Source: an uncultured Erysipelotrichaceae bacterium
GTDB lineage: Bacteria; Bacillota_I; Bacilli_A; Erysipelotrichales; Erysipelotrichaceae
Reading direction: 5' to 3'
DNA: 58,373 nt
NCBI GenBank assembly: GCA_949289855.1
Contig: CASEPS010000023.1
Location: forward strand, 1-58,373
Position numbers and translations under genes: made by a program. Below, one piece after another: positions 45,206 through 53,162 of this stretch. The notes under the pieces were generated by a model. That model ran no database searches. It was given only the letters and a program-made list of their open reading frames with translations, and was not told the DNA's origin. The stretch's first letter is position 1. Every line of letters starts with the position of its first letter.

Positions 45206-45217
45206 CTCGGCTCCTCC

Positions 45218-45586
45218 TTATAACACTTCCGGTGCGAGGGATACAATCTTCATGAAACCAGCATCACGGATTTCACGTGCAACCGGTCCGAAGATACGTG
45301 TACCTGTCGGTGTGTTGTCGTCCTTGATAATAACTGCTGCGTTATCATCGAACTTGATATAACTACCGTTTTCACGGCGCAGACCGTAGACAGTACGGAC
45401 GATAACTGCCTTAACGACCTGACCTTCTTTTACAGTTCCATTAGGAGCTGCATGCTTGACTGCGCAAACGACGATGTCGCCGATATTGGCAGTCTTGCGT
45501 CTGGAACCACCCATGCAACGGATAACCAGAAGTTCCTTTGCACCAGTGTTGTCCGCAACGCGTAATCTGCTTTCATTCTGAATCAT
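45218..45586 (-). CDS. rplN: Ribosomal protein L14
   Basis: The 122-residue uL14 starts [19 protein letters not shown] and ends IVSLAPEVL. It forms part of an intersubunit bridge. Confidence 0.98.
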   Translation of the reverse strand: MIQNESRLRVADNTGAKELLVIRCMGGSRRKTANIGDIVVCAVKHAAPNGTVKEGQVVKAVIVRTVYGLRRENGSYIKFDDNAAVIIKDDNTPTGTRIFGPVAREIRDAGFMKIVSLAPEVL

Positions 45587-45605
45587 TGCTTATTCCTCCC
45601 AGTGC

Positions 45606-45869
45606 TCAGATAATAACTGCCTTTTCAACGATCTTTACGAGTCTGAAGTGCTTGTCCTTGGAAAGCGGACGAGTCTCCATAACCTCTACAATGTCACCAA
45701 CACGAGCTTCATTGTTTTCATCGTGTGCCTTGAACTTTGTTGTGAACTTAACGTGTCTTCCATACTTAGGATGACGCTTGGAAGTGTTGATTTCAACAAC
45801 AATTGTCTTGTCCATCTTGTCGGAGACTACTGTACCGCGCAGGACCTTACGTGCATTTCTTTCTGTCAT
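45606..45869 (-). CDS. rpsQ: Ribosomal protein S17
   Basis: The 87-residue uS17 has [17 protein letters not shown] and a later [14 protein letters not shown] chose ATG 45869, seven bases after GGAGGG; the ATG at 45899 is inside rpmC. Confidence 0.97.
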   Translation of the reverse strand: MTERNARKVLRGTVVSDKMDKTIVVEINTSKRHPKYGRHVKFTTKFKAHDENNEARVGDIVEVMETRPLSKDKHFRLVKIVEKAVII

Positions 45870-45882
45870 GTCGGTGCCCTCC

Positions 45883-46083
45883 TTACTTATTCTCCGCATT
45901 AGCGCGTTCTGTCATAACTGTCTTGATGCGGGCGATTGTTTTTCTGATGTCCTTCATACGGGCAGGATTGTCAAGACTGCCTGTTGCCTGTGCAAAGCGC
46001 AGGTTATAGAGTTCTTCTTTCAGGGATGTGACTTCTTTGACGAGCTCTTCATTGCTCAGGTCTCTGACTTCTTTCACATTCAT
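45883..46083 (-). CDS. rpmC: Ribosomal protein L29
   Basis: The 66-residue uL29 has [20 protein letters not shown] and [20 protein letters not shown] chose ATG 46083; a longer in-frame reading overlaps rplP. Confidence 0.97.
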   Translation of the reverse strand: MNVKEVRDLSNEELVKEVTSLKEELYNLRFAQATGSLDNPARMKDIRKTIARIKTVMTERANAENK

Positions 46084-46085
46084 GC

Positions 46086-46499
46086 TTACTTGCCCTCCTG
46101 TCCTTTCATTACGAAGCGGGTCTTGACGCAAAGCTTGTTTGCAGCAAGGCGAAGCGCTTCTCTTGCGACTGTTTCATCAACACCGTCGATTTCGAACAGG
46201 ATTCTGCCCTTCTGAACAACTGCTACCCAGTGATCAGGAGCACCCTTACCGGAACCCATACGTACTTCGAGCGGCTTCTTTGTTTTAGCGAGCTGTGGGA
46301 AGATCTTGATCCAGACCTTACCACCACGGTTCATATAACGAGTCATGGCAATACGTGCAGCTTCAATCTGGTTGCTGCTGACATAAGCACCCTCGTCTGC
46401 TACAAGACCATAGGAACCAAATGCGAGCTTTGTGCCACCCTTGGCATGGCCTTCATAAGAGAGACGATGAGGTCTTCTGTACTTGACTCTCTTTGGCAT
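46086..46499 (-). CDS. rplP: Ribosomal protein L16
   Basis: The 137-residue uL16 starts [17 protein letters not shown] and has [20 protein letters not shown] and [13 protein letters not shown]. It helps form the A-site region. ATG 46499 is the standard start; an upstream ATG at 46505 is in frame. Confidence 0.97.
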   Translation of the reverse strand: MPKRVKYRRPHRLSYEGHAKGGTKLAFGSYGLVADEGAYVSSNQIEAARIAMTRYMNRGGKVWIKIFPQLAKTKKPLEVRMGSGKGAPDHWVAVVQKGRILFEIDGVDETVAREALRLAANKLCVKTRFVMKGQEGK

Positions 46500-46504
46500 T
46501 AACA

Positions 46505-47302
46505 TTAGTTGTTACCTCCTTCTGCAGCAGGCTTTGCAGCTTCTGCATTAGCAGCAGGCTGACGGCGGTTGTTGAAACGACGGTTGTTTCTTCTTCCACC
46601 TCTGCGATCTCTTGGGTTACGTCCTGCAGGAGCTTCAGGTTCCTTGACCATTTCTCCAGGGAGAACTTCACCACGGCAGATCCAGACCTTTACGCCCAGC
46701 TTGCCATATGTTGTCTGTGCCTCTTCAGCTGCATAGTCGATGTCCGCACGCAGTGTATGGAGCGGAACGACACCCTTGGAATAACCTTCCTGACGGGCAA
46801 TTTCAGCACCACCAAGACGGCCCTTTGCAAGAGTCTTGATACCCTTTGCGCCAGATCTCATTGTCTGCTGGATTGCCTTCTTCTGTGTGATACGGAAGGA
46901 CTGACGGTTTTCCAGAGCTTCGCAGATCTTACGTGCAACAAGACGTGCATCGAGATCAGGGTTAGCTACTGCAACAACCTCAACCTTGACACTCTTGCCA
47001 CCAGCAATCTTTGCCAGTGCCTTCTTTGTTGCATCCATCTTTTCTGCCTTGCCATCTTCTGTCTTGCCGACAATTGCACCCGGACGAGCGCAACGGATGA
47101 TGACCTTGACATTCTTCTTTCCTGCACGTTCGATTTCAACGCGGGAAATATATGCATCTTTGAGATTCTTCTCAAGATATTCGCGAATCTTGATATCTTC
47201 GTTCAGAAGATCACCAAATTCTGCTTTGTCAGCGTACCATCTGGACTCCCAGTCACGGATGACACCGACACGCATGCCGATCGGGCTTACTTTCTGTCCC
47301 AT
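46505..47302 (-). CDS. rpsC: Ribosomal protein S3 with long basic C-terminal tail
   Basis: The 265-residue uS3 starts [19 protein letters not shown], with the KH domain and the usual end at [11 protein letters not shown] near residue 217. It then adds about 45 residues rich in Arg, Asn, Pro and Ala ([16 protein letters not shown] followed by Ala-rich sequence). Most bacterial S3 proteins end near residue 218. The tail could contact mRNA at the entry channel; this is inferred. Confidence 0.96.
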   Translation of the reverse strand: MGQKVSPIGMRVGVIRDWESRWYADKAEFGDLLNEDIKIREYLEKNLKDAYISRVEIERAGKKNVKVIIRCARPGAIVGKTEDGKAEKMDATKKALAKIAGGKSVKVEVVAVANPDLDARLVARKICEALENRQSFRITQKKAIQQTMRSGAKGIKTLAKGRLGGAEIARQEGYSKGVVPLHTLRADIDYAAEEAQTTYGKLGVKVWICRGEVLPGEMVKEPEAPAGRNPRDRRGGRRNNRRFNNRRQPAANAEAAKPAAEGGNN

Positions 47303-47320
47303 ATTTCTGACCTTCCTCCC

Positions 47321-47656
47321 TTATTTCTCATCGGAAACCACAACTGTGATGTGGCTTGTTCTCTTCAGAATCTGTGCAGCATTACCTTTTGCTCTTGGCA
47401 TGAAACGCTTCATGACGATACCTTCGTCAGCGTAGCAGGCCTTAACATACAGAGCATCAGGATTGAGCTGGAAGTTGTGGGTAGCATCAGCCGCAGCTGT
47501 CTTGACTACCTTGTATATTGCCTTGGCAGCCTGGTTCGGTGTGAACTCAAGGATTGCCAGAGCTTCATCGACACTCTTGCCTCTTACAAGATCAAGAACC
47601 AGTCTTGCCTTGCGTGGAGTGACGCGAACTGTCTTTGCTGTTGATCTTACATCCAT
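47321..47656 (-). CDS. rplV: Ribosomal protein L22
   Basis: The 111-residue uL22 has VRVTPRKARLVLDLVRGKSV and the exit-tunnel hairpin region with MKRFMPRAKGNAAQILKR. Confidence 0.98.
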   Translation of the reverse strand: MDVRSTAKTVRVTPRKARLVLDLVRGKSVDEALAILEFTPNQAAKAIYKVVKTAAADATHNFQLNPDALYVKACYADEGIVMKRFMPRAKGNAAQILKRTSHITVVVSDEK

Positions 47657-47671
47657 GTTCTCATCTCCTCC

Positions 47672-47941
47672 TTACGATGCTTTATCACTGCCGTGTCCGC
47701 CGAACTTTCTTGTCGGAACGAACTCGCCCAGCTTATGTCCTACCATGTCTTCTGTAACATATACAGGAACATGTTCCTTGCCGTTATGAACAGCGAATGT
47801 GTGCTCTACGAAACTTGGGAAAATCGTTGAACGGCGGGACCAGGTCTTGATGACTTCATTCTTATTTGCCTTATTCTGTTCTTCAACCTTCTTGAGGAGG
47901 TATGCATCACAGAAAGGACCCTTCTTAATGCTTCTTGACAT
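47672..47941 (-). CDS. rpsS: Ribosomal protein S19
   Basis: The 89-residue uS19 starts [15 protein letters not shown] and has [13 protein letters not shown] and [13 protein letters not shown] in the small-subunit head. Confidence 0.98.
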   Translation of the reverse strand: MSRSIKKGPFCDAYLLKKVEEQNKANKNEVIKTWSRRSTIFPSFVEHTFAVHNGKEHVPVYVTEDMVGHKLGEFVPTRKFGGHGSDKAS

Positions 47942-47961
47942 TACTCTATTCTCCTTTCAGC

Positions 47962-48798
47962 TTATTTCCCGTTACGTCTTCTGACGATCAGACGGTTACT
48001 GTTCTTCTTAGGATCGCGTGTCTTGACGCCCATAGCCTTCTTGCCCCACGGTGTCATTGGAGACTTACGACCGACAGGTGCGCGGCCTTCACCACCACCG
48101 TGTGGATGGTCAACAGGGTTCATAGCAGAACCACGGACGGTAGGTCTGATACCTCTCCATCTGTTTCTACCAGCCTTACCAATGTTGACGAGGTTCCAGT
48201 CAGCGTTACCAACTGTACCGATTGTTGCACGGCAGTTAGCAAGAACCTTACGAACTTCACCAGACATCAGTCTGAGTGTTGCATACTTGCCTTCGAAACC
48301 GAGGATCTGTACATAAGAACCAGCAGCTCTTGCCATCTGTCCACCCTTGCCAGGAACAAGCTCAACATTGTGAACAAGTGTACCTTCAGGGATGTTTCTC
48401 AGTTCCATTGCATTACCCGGCTTGATATCTGCAGACTCACCAGAAACGATCATGTCGCCTGTGTTGAGTTCTGCCGGGCAGAGAATGTATCTCTTTTCAC
48501 CATCGAGGTAGTGAATCAGAGCAATGTTAGCTGTACGGTTTGGATCGTATTCGATACCAGCAACCTTACCTGGAACATTGTCCTTATTTCTCTTGAAGTC
48601 AATAATTCTGTACTTCTGCTTGACGCCACCACCCTGATGACGGACTGTGATGCGTCCATTGTTGTTTCTGCCGCCTTTTTTGTTCAACGGAGCAAGCAGA
48701 GACTTTTCAGGAGTCTGCTTTGTGATTCTGCCCTTGTTATCAAGGGAGCTCATGTTTCTGCGTCCGTTACTGGTCGGCTTGTACTTTACAATTGCCAT
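47962..48798 (-). CDS. rplB: Ribosomal protein L2
   Basis: The 278-residue uL2 starts [19 protein letters not shown] and has the peptidyl-transferase-region motif [14 protein letters not shown]. It is full length. Confidence 0.98.
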   Translation of the reverse strand: MAIVKYKPTSNGRRNMSSLDNKGRITKQTPEKSLLAPLNKKGGRNNNGRITVRHQGGGVKQKYRIIDFKRNKDNVPGKVAGIEYDPNRTANIALIHYLDGEKRYILCPAELNTGDMIVSGESADIKPGNAMELRNIPEGTLVHNVELVPGKGGQMARAAGSYVQILGFEGKYATLRLMSGEVRKVLANCRATIGTVGNADWNLVNIGKAGRNRWRGIRPTVRGSAMNPVDHPHGGGEGRAPVGRKSPMTPWGKKAMGVKTRDPKKNSNRLIVRRRNGK

Positions 48799-48858
48799 TT
48801 TCTTTCTTTCCTTTCGCAGTTTTTCCGGAGATAGCGTATTCCTCCGATATTCAATTCA

Positions 48859-49152
48859 TTACTCTTCTTCTGTGTTGAAGAGATCGATTGTCTGTCCTTC
48901 AGGCAGCTTTACCATAGCCTTCTTGACTGCTCTGACCTTACCGGAGTAACGACCAACTCTTCTAGTCTTTGGCTTTGTGTTAATGATATTAACAGCTACC
49001 GGCTTGATGTCGTAGATTTCCTTGACAGCCTGTGCAACAGATGTCTTGTTGGCATCCTTTGCTACTTCGAATGTGATCCAGTTGGATTCAGCGGAAATAC
49101 GGCTTGTCTTTTCCGTAACAATCGGTCTTCTGATAATGTCACGTGCGCTCAT
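48859..49152 (-). CDS. rplW: Ribosomal protein L23
   Basis: The 97-residue uL23 starts MSARDIIRRPIVTEKT, lies at the tunnel exit and serves as a docking site for trigger factor and SRP. It overlaps rplD by four bases. Confidence 0.97.
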   Translation of the reverse strand: MSARDIIRRPIVTEKTSRISAESNWITFEVAKDANKTSVAQAVKEIYDIKPVAVNIINTKPKTRRVGRYSGKVRAVKKAMVKLPEGQTIDLFNTEEE

Positions 49153-49781
49153 TCTGCAAATACCTCCCCTGCCGTAGCAGCTGCAGCTTCTGTGAATACG
49201 ATCTTGTCTGCATTAGCAATGTCATAGACATTGAGCTGCGGTACGGTAACGATAGCAGCGTTTGGAATGTTTCTCATGGAAACAAATGCATTGTCGAAGT
49301 CTTCAGTAACATCCGCAACGAACAGTGTCTTGCGTTCGAAACCGAAAGCATTGAGCAGTGCAACTGCCTTCTTTGTCTTGATCTCATCAAATGTGAGATT
49401 TTCGATGACTGTGAGATCCTTGTTCATAACCTTCTCACTCAATGCAGAGCGATAAGCAAGTCTTCTCACCTTGCGGTTCATCTTCAGGTTGTACTTTCTT
49501 GGATGCGGGCCGAATGCGATACCGCCATGTCTCCACTGTGTAGCACGTGTGGAACCCTGACGCGCACGACCTGTTCCCTTCTGACGGAACGGCTTCTTGC
49601 CAGAACCGCTGACCTGTGCTCTTGTCAGAGTGGAATGTGTGCCCTGGCGAAGACCAGCGAGGTATACCAGGACCGCATCATAGATGGACTGCTGATTCGG
49701 TTCGATTCCGAATACTGCATCATTCAGTTCAGTCTGCTTTACAACTGCACCTTCCTGATTGTAAACATCAATCTGTGCCAT
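49149..49781 (-). CDS. rplD: Ribosomal protein L4
   Basis: The 210-residue uL4 has the RNA-binding loop GSGKKPFRQKGTGRARQGS and WRHGGIAFGPHPR. In E. coli L4 regulates its own operon; whether it does here is unknown. Confidence 0.98.
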   Translation of the reverse strand: MAQIDVYNQEGAVVKQTELNDAVFGIEPNQQSIYDAVLVYLAGLRQGTHSTLTRAQVSGSGKKPFRQKGTGRARQGSTRATQWRHGGIAFGPHPRKYNLKMNRKVRRLAYRSALSEKVMNKDLTVIENLTFDEIKTKKAVALLNAFGFERKTLFVADVTEDFDNAFVSMRNIPNAAIVTVPQLNVYDIANADKIVFTEAAAATAGEVFAE

Positions 49782-49793
49782 TCTTGGTCCTCC

Positions 49794-50594
49794 TTACTTT
49801 CCCTTGCGGGCTGCACTAGCAGCAGCCTTCTTGGAAGCCTCGAGTGCTTCCTTTGCCTTTTCTTCTTCAGCAAGCTCAGCGTTGATTGTGTCAGAAACCT
49901 TTTCAAGTTCTTCCTCAACAGATGTGCCTGCATAAGAGATCAGTTCTTCAACAGCTGTTTCCTTCTTAGGCTTGACTGTTGTGTGAATCATAACAAGTCC
50001 ACGCTTAGGTCCTGGGATATTACCCTTGACGAGAATGTAACCTTCTTCAGCATCAACCTTGATGACTGTCAGGTTCTGCATGGTTGTTGTATATCCACCA
50101 TACTGACCAGGCATAACTGTACCCTTGTTGACAACACCGTTGTTACGACCGTTAGTAGCAAGGGAACCGATATGTCTGTGATGACCAGAACCATGGCTCA
50201 TCGGACCTCTGGACGCATTGTTGCGAACGATTGTTCCGGAATAACCATGACCCTTGGATGTGCCCTGTACGTCGACGATGTCGCCAGCCTTGAACAAGTC
50301 AGCCTTAACGACAGCACCAACTTCGAGGTTCATCATTTCATCAGCCTTGATTTCTCTGATGTAGTGCTTTGGAGCTGTATTAGCCTTAGCAGCATGTCCA
50401 ATAGCAGCCTTTGTTGCACGGTGCTCCTTGACATCCTCATAACCGAGCTGAACAGCTTCATAGCCATCCTTTTCCATTGTCTTCTTCTGCAGTACAACGT
50501 TCGGCTTCACATCGATAACTGTTACAGGAATCAGTGTTCCATCGATGGTGAAGACCTGAGTCATACCCAGCTTTCTTCCTAAGATACCTTTCAT
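49794..50594 (-). CDS. rplC: Ribosomal protein L3 with extended C terminus
   Basis: The 266-residue uL3 starts MKGILGRKLGMTQVFTIDG and has GPMSHGSGHHRHIGS. The conserved fold ends near residue 208, after which an additional stretch of about 55 residues, rich in Glu, Ala and Lys and probably helical (VEELISYAG then SVEEELEKVSDTIN), extends the chain. Most L3 proteins have about 209 residues. Confidence 0.96.
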   Translation of the reverse strand: MKGILGRKLGMTQVFTIDGTLIPVTVIDVKPNVVLQKKTMEKDGYEAVQLGYEDVKEHRATKAAIGHAAKANTAPKHYIREIKADEMMNLEVGAVVKADLFKAGDIVDVQGTSKGHGYSGTIVRNNASRGPMSHGSGHHRHIGSLATNGRNNGVVNKGTVMPGQYGGYTTTMQNLTVIKVDAEEGYILVKGNIPGPKRGLVMIHTTVKPKKETAVEELISYAGTSVEEELEKVSDTINAELAEEEKAKEALEASKKAAASAARKGK

Positions 50595-50617
50595 CTTTCT
50601 TTACCTGGTTCCTTTCT

Positions 50618-50929
50618 TTAAAGTTTGATTTCGATATCGACGCCGGACGGCAGATCCAGTCTGCTCAGCGCATCGATTGTCTCAGCACTTGGACCAATGA
50701 TCTCAATCAGTCTCTTGTGAGTGCGGATTTCAAACTGCTCACGGGAATCCTTGTACTTGTGAACAGCGCGCAGGATTGTAACAACCTCACGCTCAGTAGG
50801 CAGCGGAACAGGTCCGACGATCTTCTTTGCGCCGTGTCCGTTAGCAGTTGTGACGATCTTCTCGGCAGCTGCATCCAGACTTCTGTTCTCGTAAGCCTTC
50901 AGACGAATTCTTACAGAATTTTTTGCCAT
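50618..50929 (-). CDS. rpsJ: Ribosomal protein S10
   Basis: The 103-residue uS10, with [19 protein letters not shown] and [19 protein letters not shown], is the first gene of the cluster and also the NusE antitermination factor. GAGG precedes the ATG. Confidence 0.98.
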   Translation of the reverse strand: MAKNSVRIRLKAYENRSLDAAAEKIVTTANGHGAKKIVGPVPLPTEREVVTILRAVHKYKDSREQFEIRTHKRLIEIIGPSAETIDALSRLDLPSGVDIEIKL

Positions 50930-51055
50930 GAATTTTTCCTCCTTATATTCATTCCCGCTTCCTTGCGGGATCGCTCCGCGGAAGTTCCCCGGTTATCACG
51001 ATCAATGTCAACGTTCATCGGCGTGCCGGCAATCTCCCGCCTCTACGCGAGTGCT
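50930..51055 (-). promoter_or_regulatory. Structured leader of the S10 ribosomal cluster
   Basis: About 125 bases of GC-rich leader separate the promoter from rpsJ, in contrast to its A/T-rich surroundings. It contains several possible hairpins, including CCCGC with GCGGG just before the ribosome binding site and GCCGGC-type segments further up. Such a leader may bind a ribosomal protein, such as L4, for feedback. Confidence 0.5.
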
Positions 51056-51060
51056 TGAAT

Positions 51061-51089
51061 ATACTACCATCAGAAAAAGCAGTATGCAA
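51061..51089 (-). promoter_or_regulatory. Strong promoter of the S10 ribosomal cluster
   Basis: TTGCAT (51084-51089) and TAGTAT preceded by TGG (51061-51066) lie 17 bases apart on the minus strand. This is the only clear promoter found for the whole ribosomal run. Confidence 0.7.
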
Positions 51090-51223
51090 GCCTTTTTTTG
51101 CAATTTTGCAAAAACTTTCATCACAAAGATCAGACACAAATTTCACACGAATTTGACCCCCAAATTTCCATCTCAACCCGAATTTTCATCGCTTACATTC
51201 TGAAAGCGCTATCACAAGCACAT
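51090..51223. other. A/T-rich spacer upstream of the S10 promoter
   Basis: A run of C and T with TTTGCAATTTTGCAAAA lies directly upstream of the -35 box on the transcribed side and could act as an UP element. I see no gene. Confidence 0.35.
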
Positions 51224-51225
51224 AT

Positions 51226-51252
51226 AAAAATGACAGGATCATCATCCTGTCA
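51226..51252 (-). terminator. Terminator of the RpiR-family gene
   Basis: TGACAGGAT and ATCCTGTCA form a perfect 9-bp stem with a four-base loop, followed by TTTTTATATG on the minus strand. It overlaps the stop region. Confidence 0.88.
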
Positions 51253-52104
51253 TCCCTCGCAATATTTCGTCAACAATCTATAATATGCCTTCTTCTTTAC
51301 AAGATTTCCTTCATAATCACGCTCAAAGAAACATGTATACAACATATCCAAAATATATAACAAGGAAAGCCTTGTCGAAAACGAAGAAATCTTCTCACTA
51401 TGGTCTTCATATGAAGCAAAATACAACCGCATATCCGCATAGGCAAATAACTTCTCCGCCTGCTCACTGCAAATTAATAATATCCTTGTATTATTCTCCT
51501 TCAACTCCTCACAAATACTCTTCATCTGCCAGTTTCTGCCACCAAAGGAAATCACAATTGCAAAATGACCAGCATCAGAAGCAGCTGCCGACAATTTCTG
51601 CAAATACAACTCTTCAGGCACATGGACATCCACTCCGATCTCCTTCATCTGAAAGGCGAAGTTCTTTGCAAAGTGGATATTTCCTGCTGAAGTATAAATA
51701 TCTATTGCCTTGGCCTTTTCCATCTCAAGAGCTGCCCTTCGCAAAACCGATACATCGAGAAGGTTCTTTGTCATCATGACCGTCTTTGCATAATCTTCCG
51801 CAAGATTCTCCGCAATCCGCTGTACAGCCGCACCATCTTCTACCGGATAGTTGAAGTCAAATGCTGTATTTGTCTTCTTCCAGTCTTCTTTATCCTTATT
51901 GATATGGATTCTGAGATCCGCAAAACCAGACACCTGCAGCTTGTCACAAAGGCGATAAAACGTCGCCCTTGCCGCACCACTTCTTTCCATCACTTCTTCT
52001 ATCCCCATGGTCACAAAACCATCCGGATCATCCAGAATCAGTGCACGAATCTTTTCTTCCTTGTAGCCAAGTTCCAGTTTTTCAAGCTTATTCAATATAT
52101 TCAT
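51250..52104 (-). CDS. RpiR/MurR family regulator (HTH plus SIS domain)
   Basis: The 284-residue protein starts MNILNKLEKLELGYKEEKIR, has a helix-turn-helix at about residues 25-65 (TMGIEEVMERSGAARATFYR), and an SIS sugar-phosphate-binding domain at about 115-250 (IDIYTSAGNIHFAKNFAFQM, then HFAIVISFGGRN). RpiR regulators respond to phosphosugars. It lies beside a HAD phosphatase and beta-galactosidase, so it may control them or other sugar genes. ATG 52104 is seven bases after TATAAT; AAGAGGG lies between but sits directly against the ATG, so the message is probably leaderless. Confidence 0.88.
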   Translation of the reverse strand: MNILNKLEKLELGYKEEKIRALILDDPDGFVTMGIEEVMERSGAARATFYRLCDKLQVSGFADLRIHINKDKEDWKKTNTAFDFNYPVEDGAAVQRIAENLAEDYAKTVMMTKNLLDVSVLRRAALEMEKAKAIDIYTSAGNIHFAKNFAFQMKEIGVDVHVPEELYLQKLSAAASDAGHFAIVISFGGRNWQMKSICEELKENNTRILLICSEQAEKLFAYADMRLYFASYEDHSEKISSFSTRLSLLYILDMLYTCFFERDYEGNLVKKKAYYRLLTKYCEG

Positions 52105-52111
52105 CCCTCTT

Positions 52112-52117
52112 ATTATA
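52112..52117 (-). promoter_or_regulatory. -10 box for the leaderless RpiR-family gene
   Basis: A perfect TATAAT on the minus strand ends seven bases before the ATG and begins just after the T-rich tail of the preceding HAD gene terminator. Confidence 0.55.
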
Positions 52118-52145
52118 AAGCAAAAGGACCGCATGATAGCGGTCC
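52118..52145 (-). terminator. Terminator of the HAD hydrolase gene
   Basis: GGACCGC and GCGGTCC form a perfect 7-bp stem around a six-base loop, followed by TTTTGCTTT on the minus strand. Confidence 0.82.
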
Positions 52146-52174
52146 AACAGAAAAGGAATCTGTTTCAATCTGTT

Positions 52175-53008
52175 TCAAATCAATTCAAAATGCATGAAGG
52201 CATTGAACAATCCATCCTTGTCAACATCATCAGTCACATAATCAGCCGCAGCTTTGCACTCTTCGCCACCACTGCCCATCGCAGCGCCGATGTTGCAATA
52301 CTGCAACATATCAATATCAATCTTCGCATCACCAAAGGCAATGGTATCAGCCTTATCTGCACCAAGATGCTTCAACAGACAATCAATCGCATAAGACTTG
52401 AAAATATCCTTCACACCGAGATCTCCAAACAAAGCTGTTTCACCAGCACCACCCCAGGTGCCTGCCTTGAGTTCTGGGAATGCCTTCTTGGAAGCTTCAT
52501 GGTCTTCATAAGACTTCAGGATAAAGGAAATCTTATTGATGTCATCCCGATACAGGTTTTCTCCAAATAACATCTCTGGGAAACCATCGCGCATTGTCAT
52601 CATAGAAGCATTCGCTTTTCCCTTGCGGGCAGAATATTCCTGAATCACAGGTTCACCAACTGTCTCAAAGTTCTCTGAACCATACAAGCCACTGTTGCTT
52701 TCCAGATAGAACTCCAGACCTCTTTCATGGAGCCAGTCCACAACCCTTCTCTCTACATCAGCACTAATATGCTGGTCAAGCACAACCGTATTACCATCTT
52801 TGACACAAGAACCATTACCACCAATCATGCCATCGAGACCAATGTCCCAGATATAGTCATAGACTTCACCTTCTGAGCGGCCAGTGCAGATATACACCTT
52901 ATGTCCGTTCTTTCTTGCCGTGCGTATAGCTGTTACAGCAGACTTTGGCAGATTGTTGGAATAATCCAGCAACGTACCATCCACATCAATAAATATGATT
53001 TTGCCCAT
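52175..53008 (-). CDS. Cof-type HAD-IIB family hydrolase
   Basis: The 277-residue protein starts MGKIIFIDVDGTLLDYSN, with the first HAD motif DVDGT. A cap domain follows, and the C-terminal KADTIAFGDAKIDIDMLQYC holds motif IV (GD...D), then AMGSGGEECKAAADYVTDD. It probably dephosphorylates sugar phosphates or related compounds; the substrate cannot be named. ATG 53008 follows AGAGAGG. It lies between beta-galactosidase and the RpiR regulator. Confidence 0.9.
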   Translation of the reverse strand: MGKIIFIDVDGTLLDYSNNLPKSAVTAIRTARKNGHKVYICTGRSEGEVYDYIWDIGLDGMIGGNGSCVKDGNTVVLDQHISADVERRVVDWLHERGLEFYLESNSGLYGSENFETVGEPVIQEYSARKGKANASMMTMRDGFPEMLFGENLYRDDINKISFILKSYEDHEASKKAFPELKAGTWGGAGETALFGDLGVKDIFKSYAIDCLLKHLGADKADTIAFGDAKIDIDMLQYCNIGAAMGSGGEECKAAADYVTDDVDKDGLFNAFMHFELI

Positions 53009-53132
53009 ACAAACCTCTCTTTCTGCCTCTATCATGACAACACAAAAGAAAGTTGAAAATCATTATTCAAACTTGTCAGACATGTATCTCACTTATGCTT
53101 TATCTTCACTCTTTCCTGATGAGACAACCATA

Positions 53133-53157
53133 TCAAAAGGAGAGGCTGTGCCTCTCC
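53133..53157 (-). terminator. Terminator of the beta-galactosidase gene
   Basis: GGAGAGGC and GCCTCTCC form an 8-bp stem with a three-base loop, followed by TTTTGATA on the minus strand, just past the lacZ stop. Confidence 0.85.
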
Positions 53158-53162
53158 AAACA

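Noticed and set aside
46493-47644. A 383-codon plus-strand frame across rpsC and rplV
   Set aside because: It is antisense to ribosomal protein genes and Cys/Leu-rich, as expected of a shadow.
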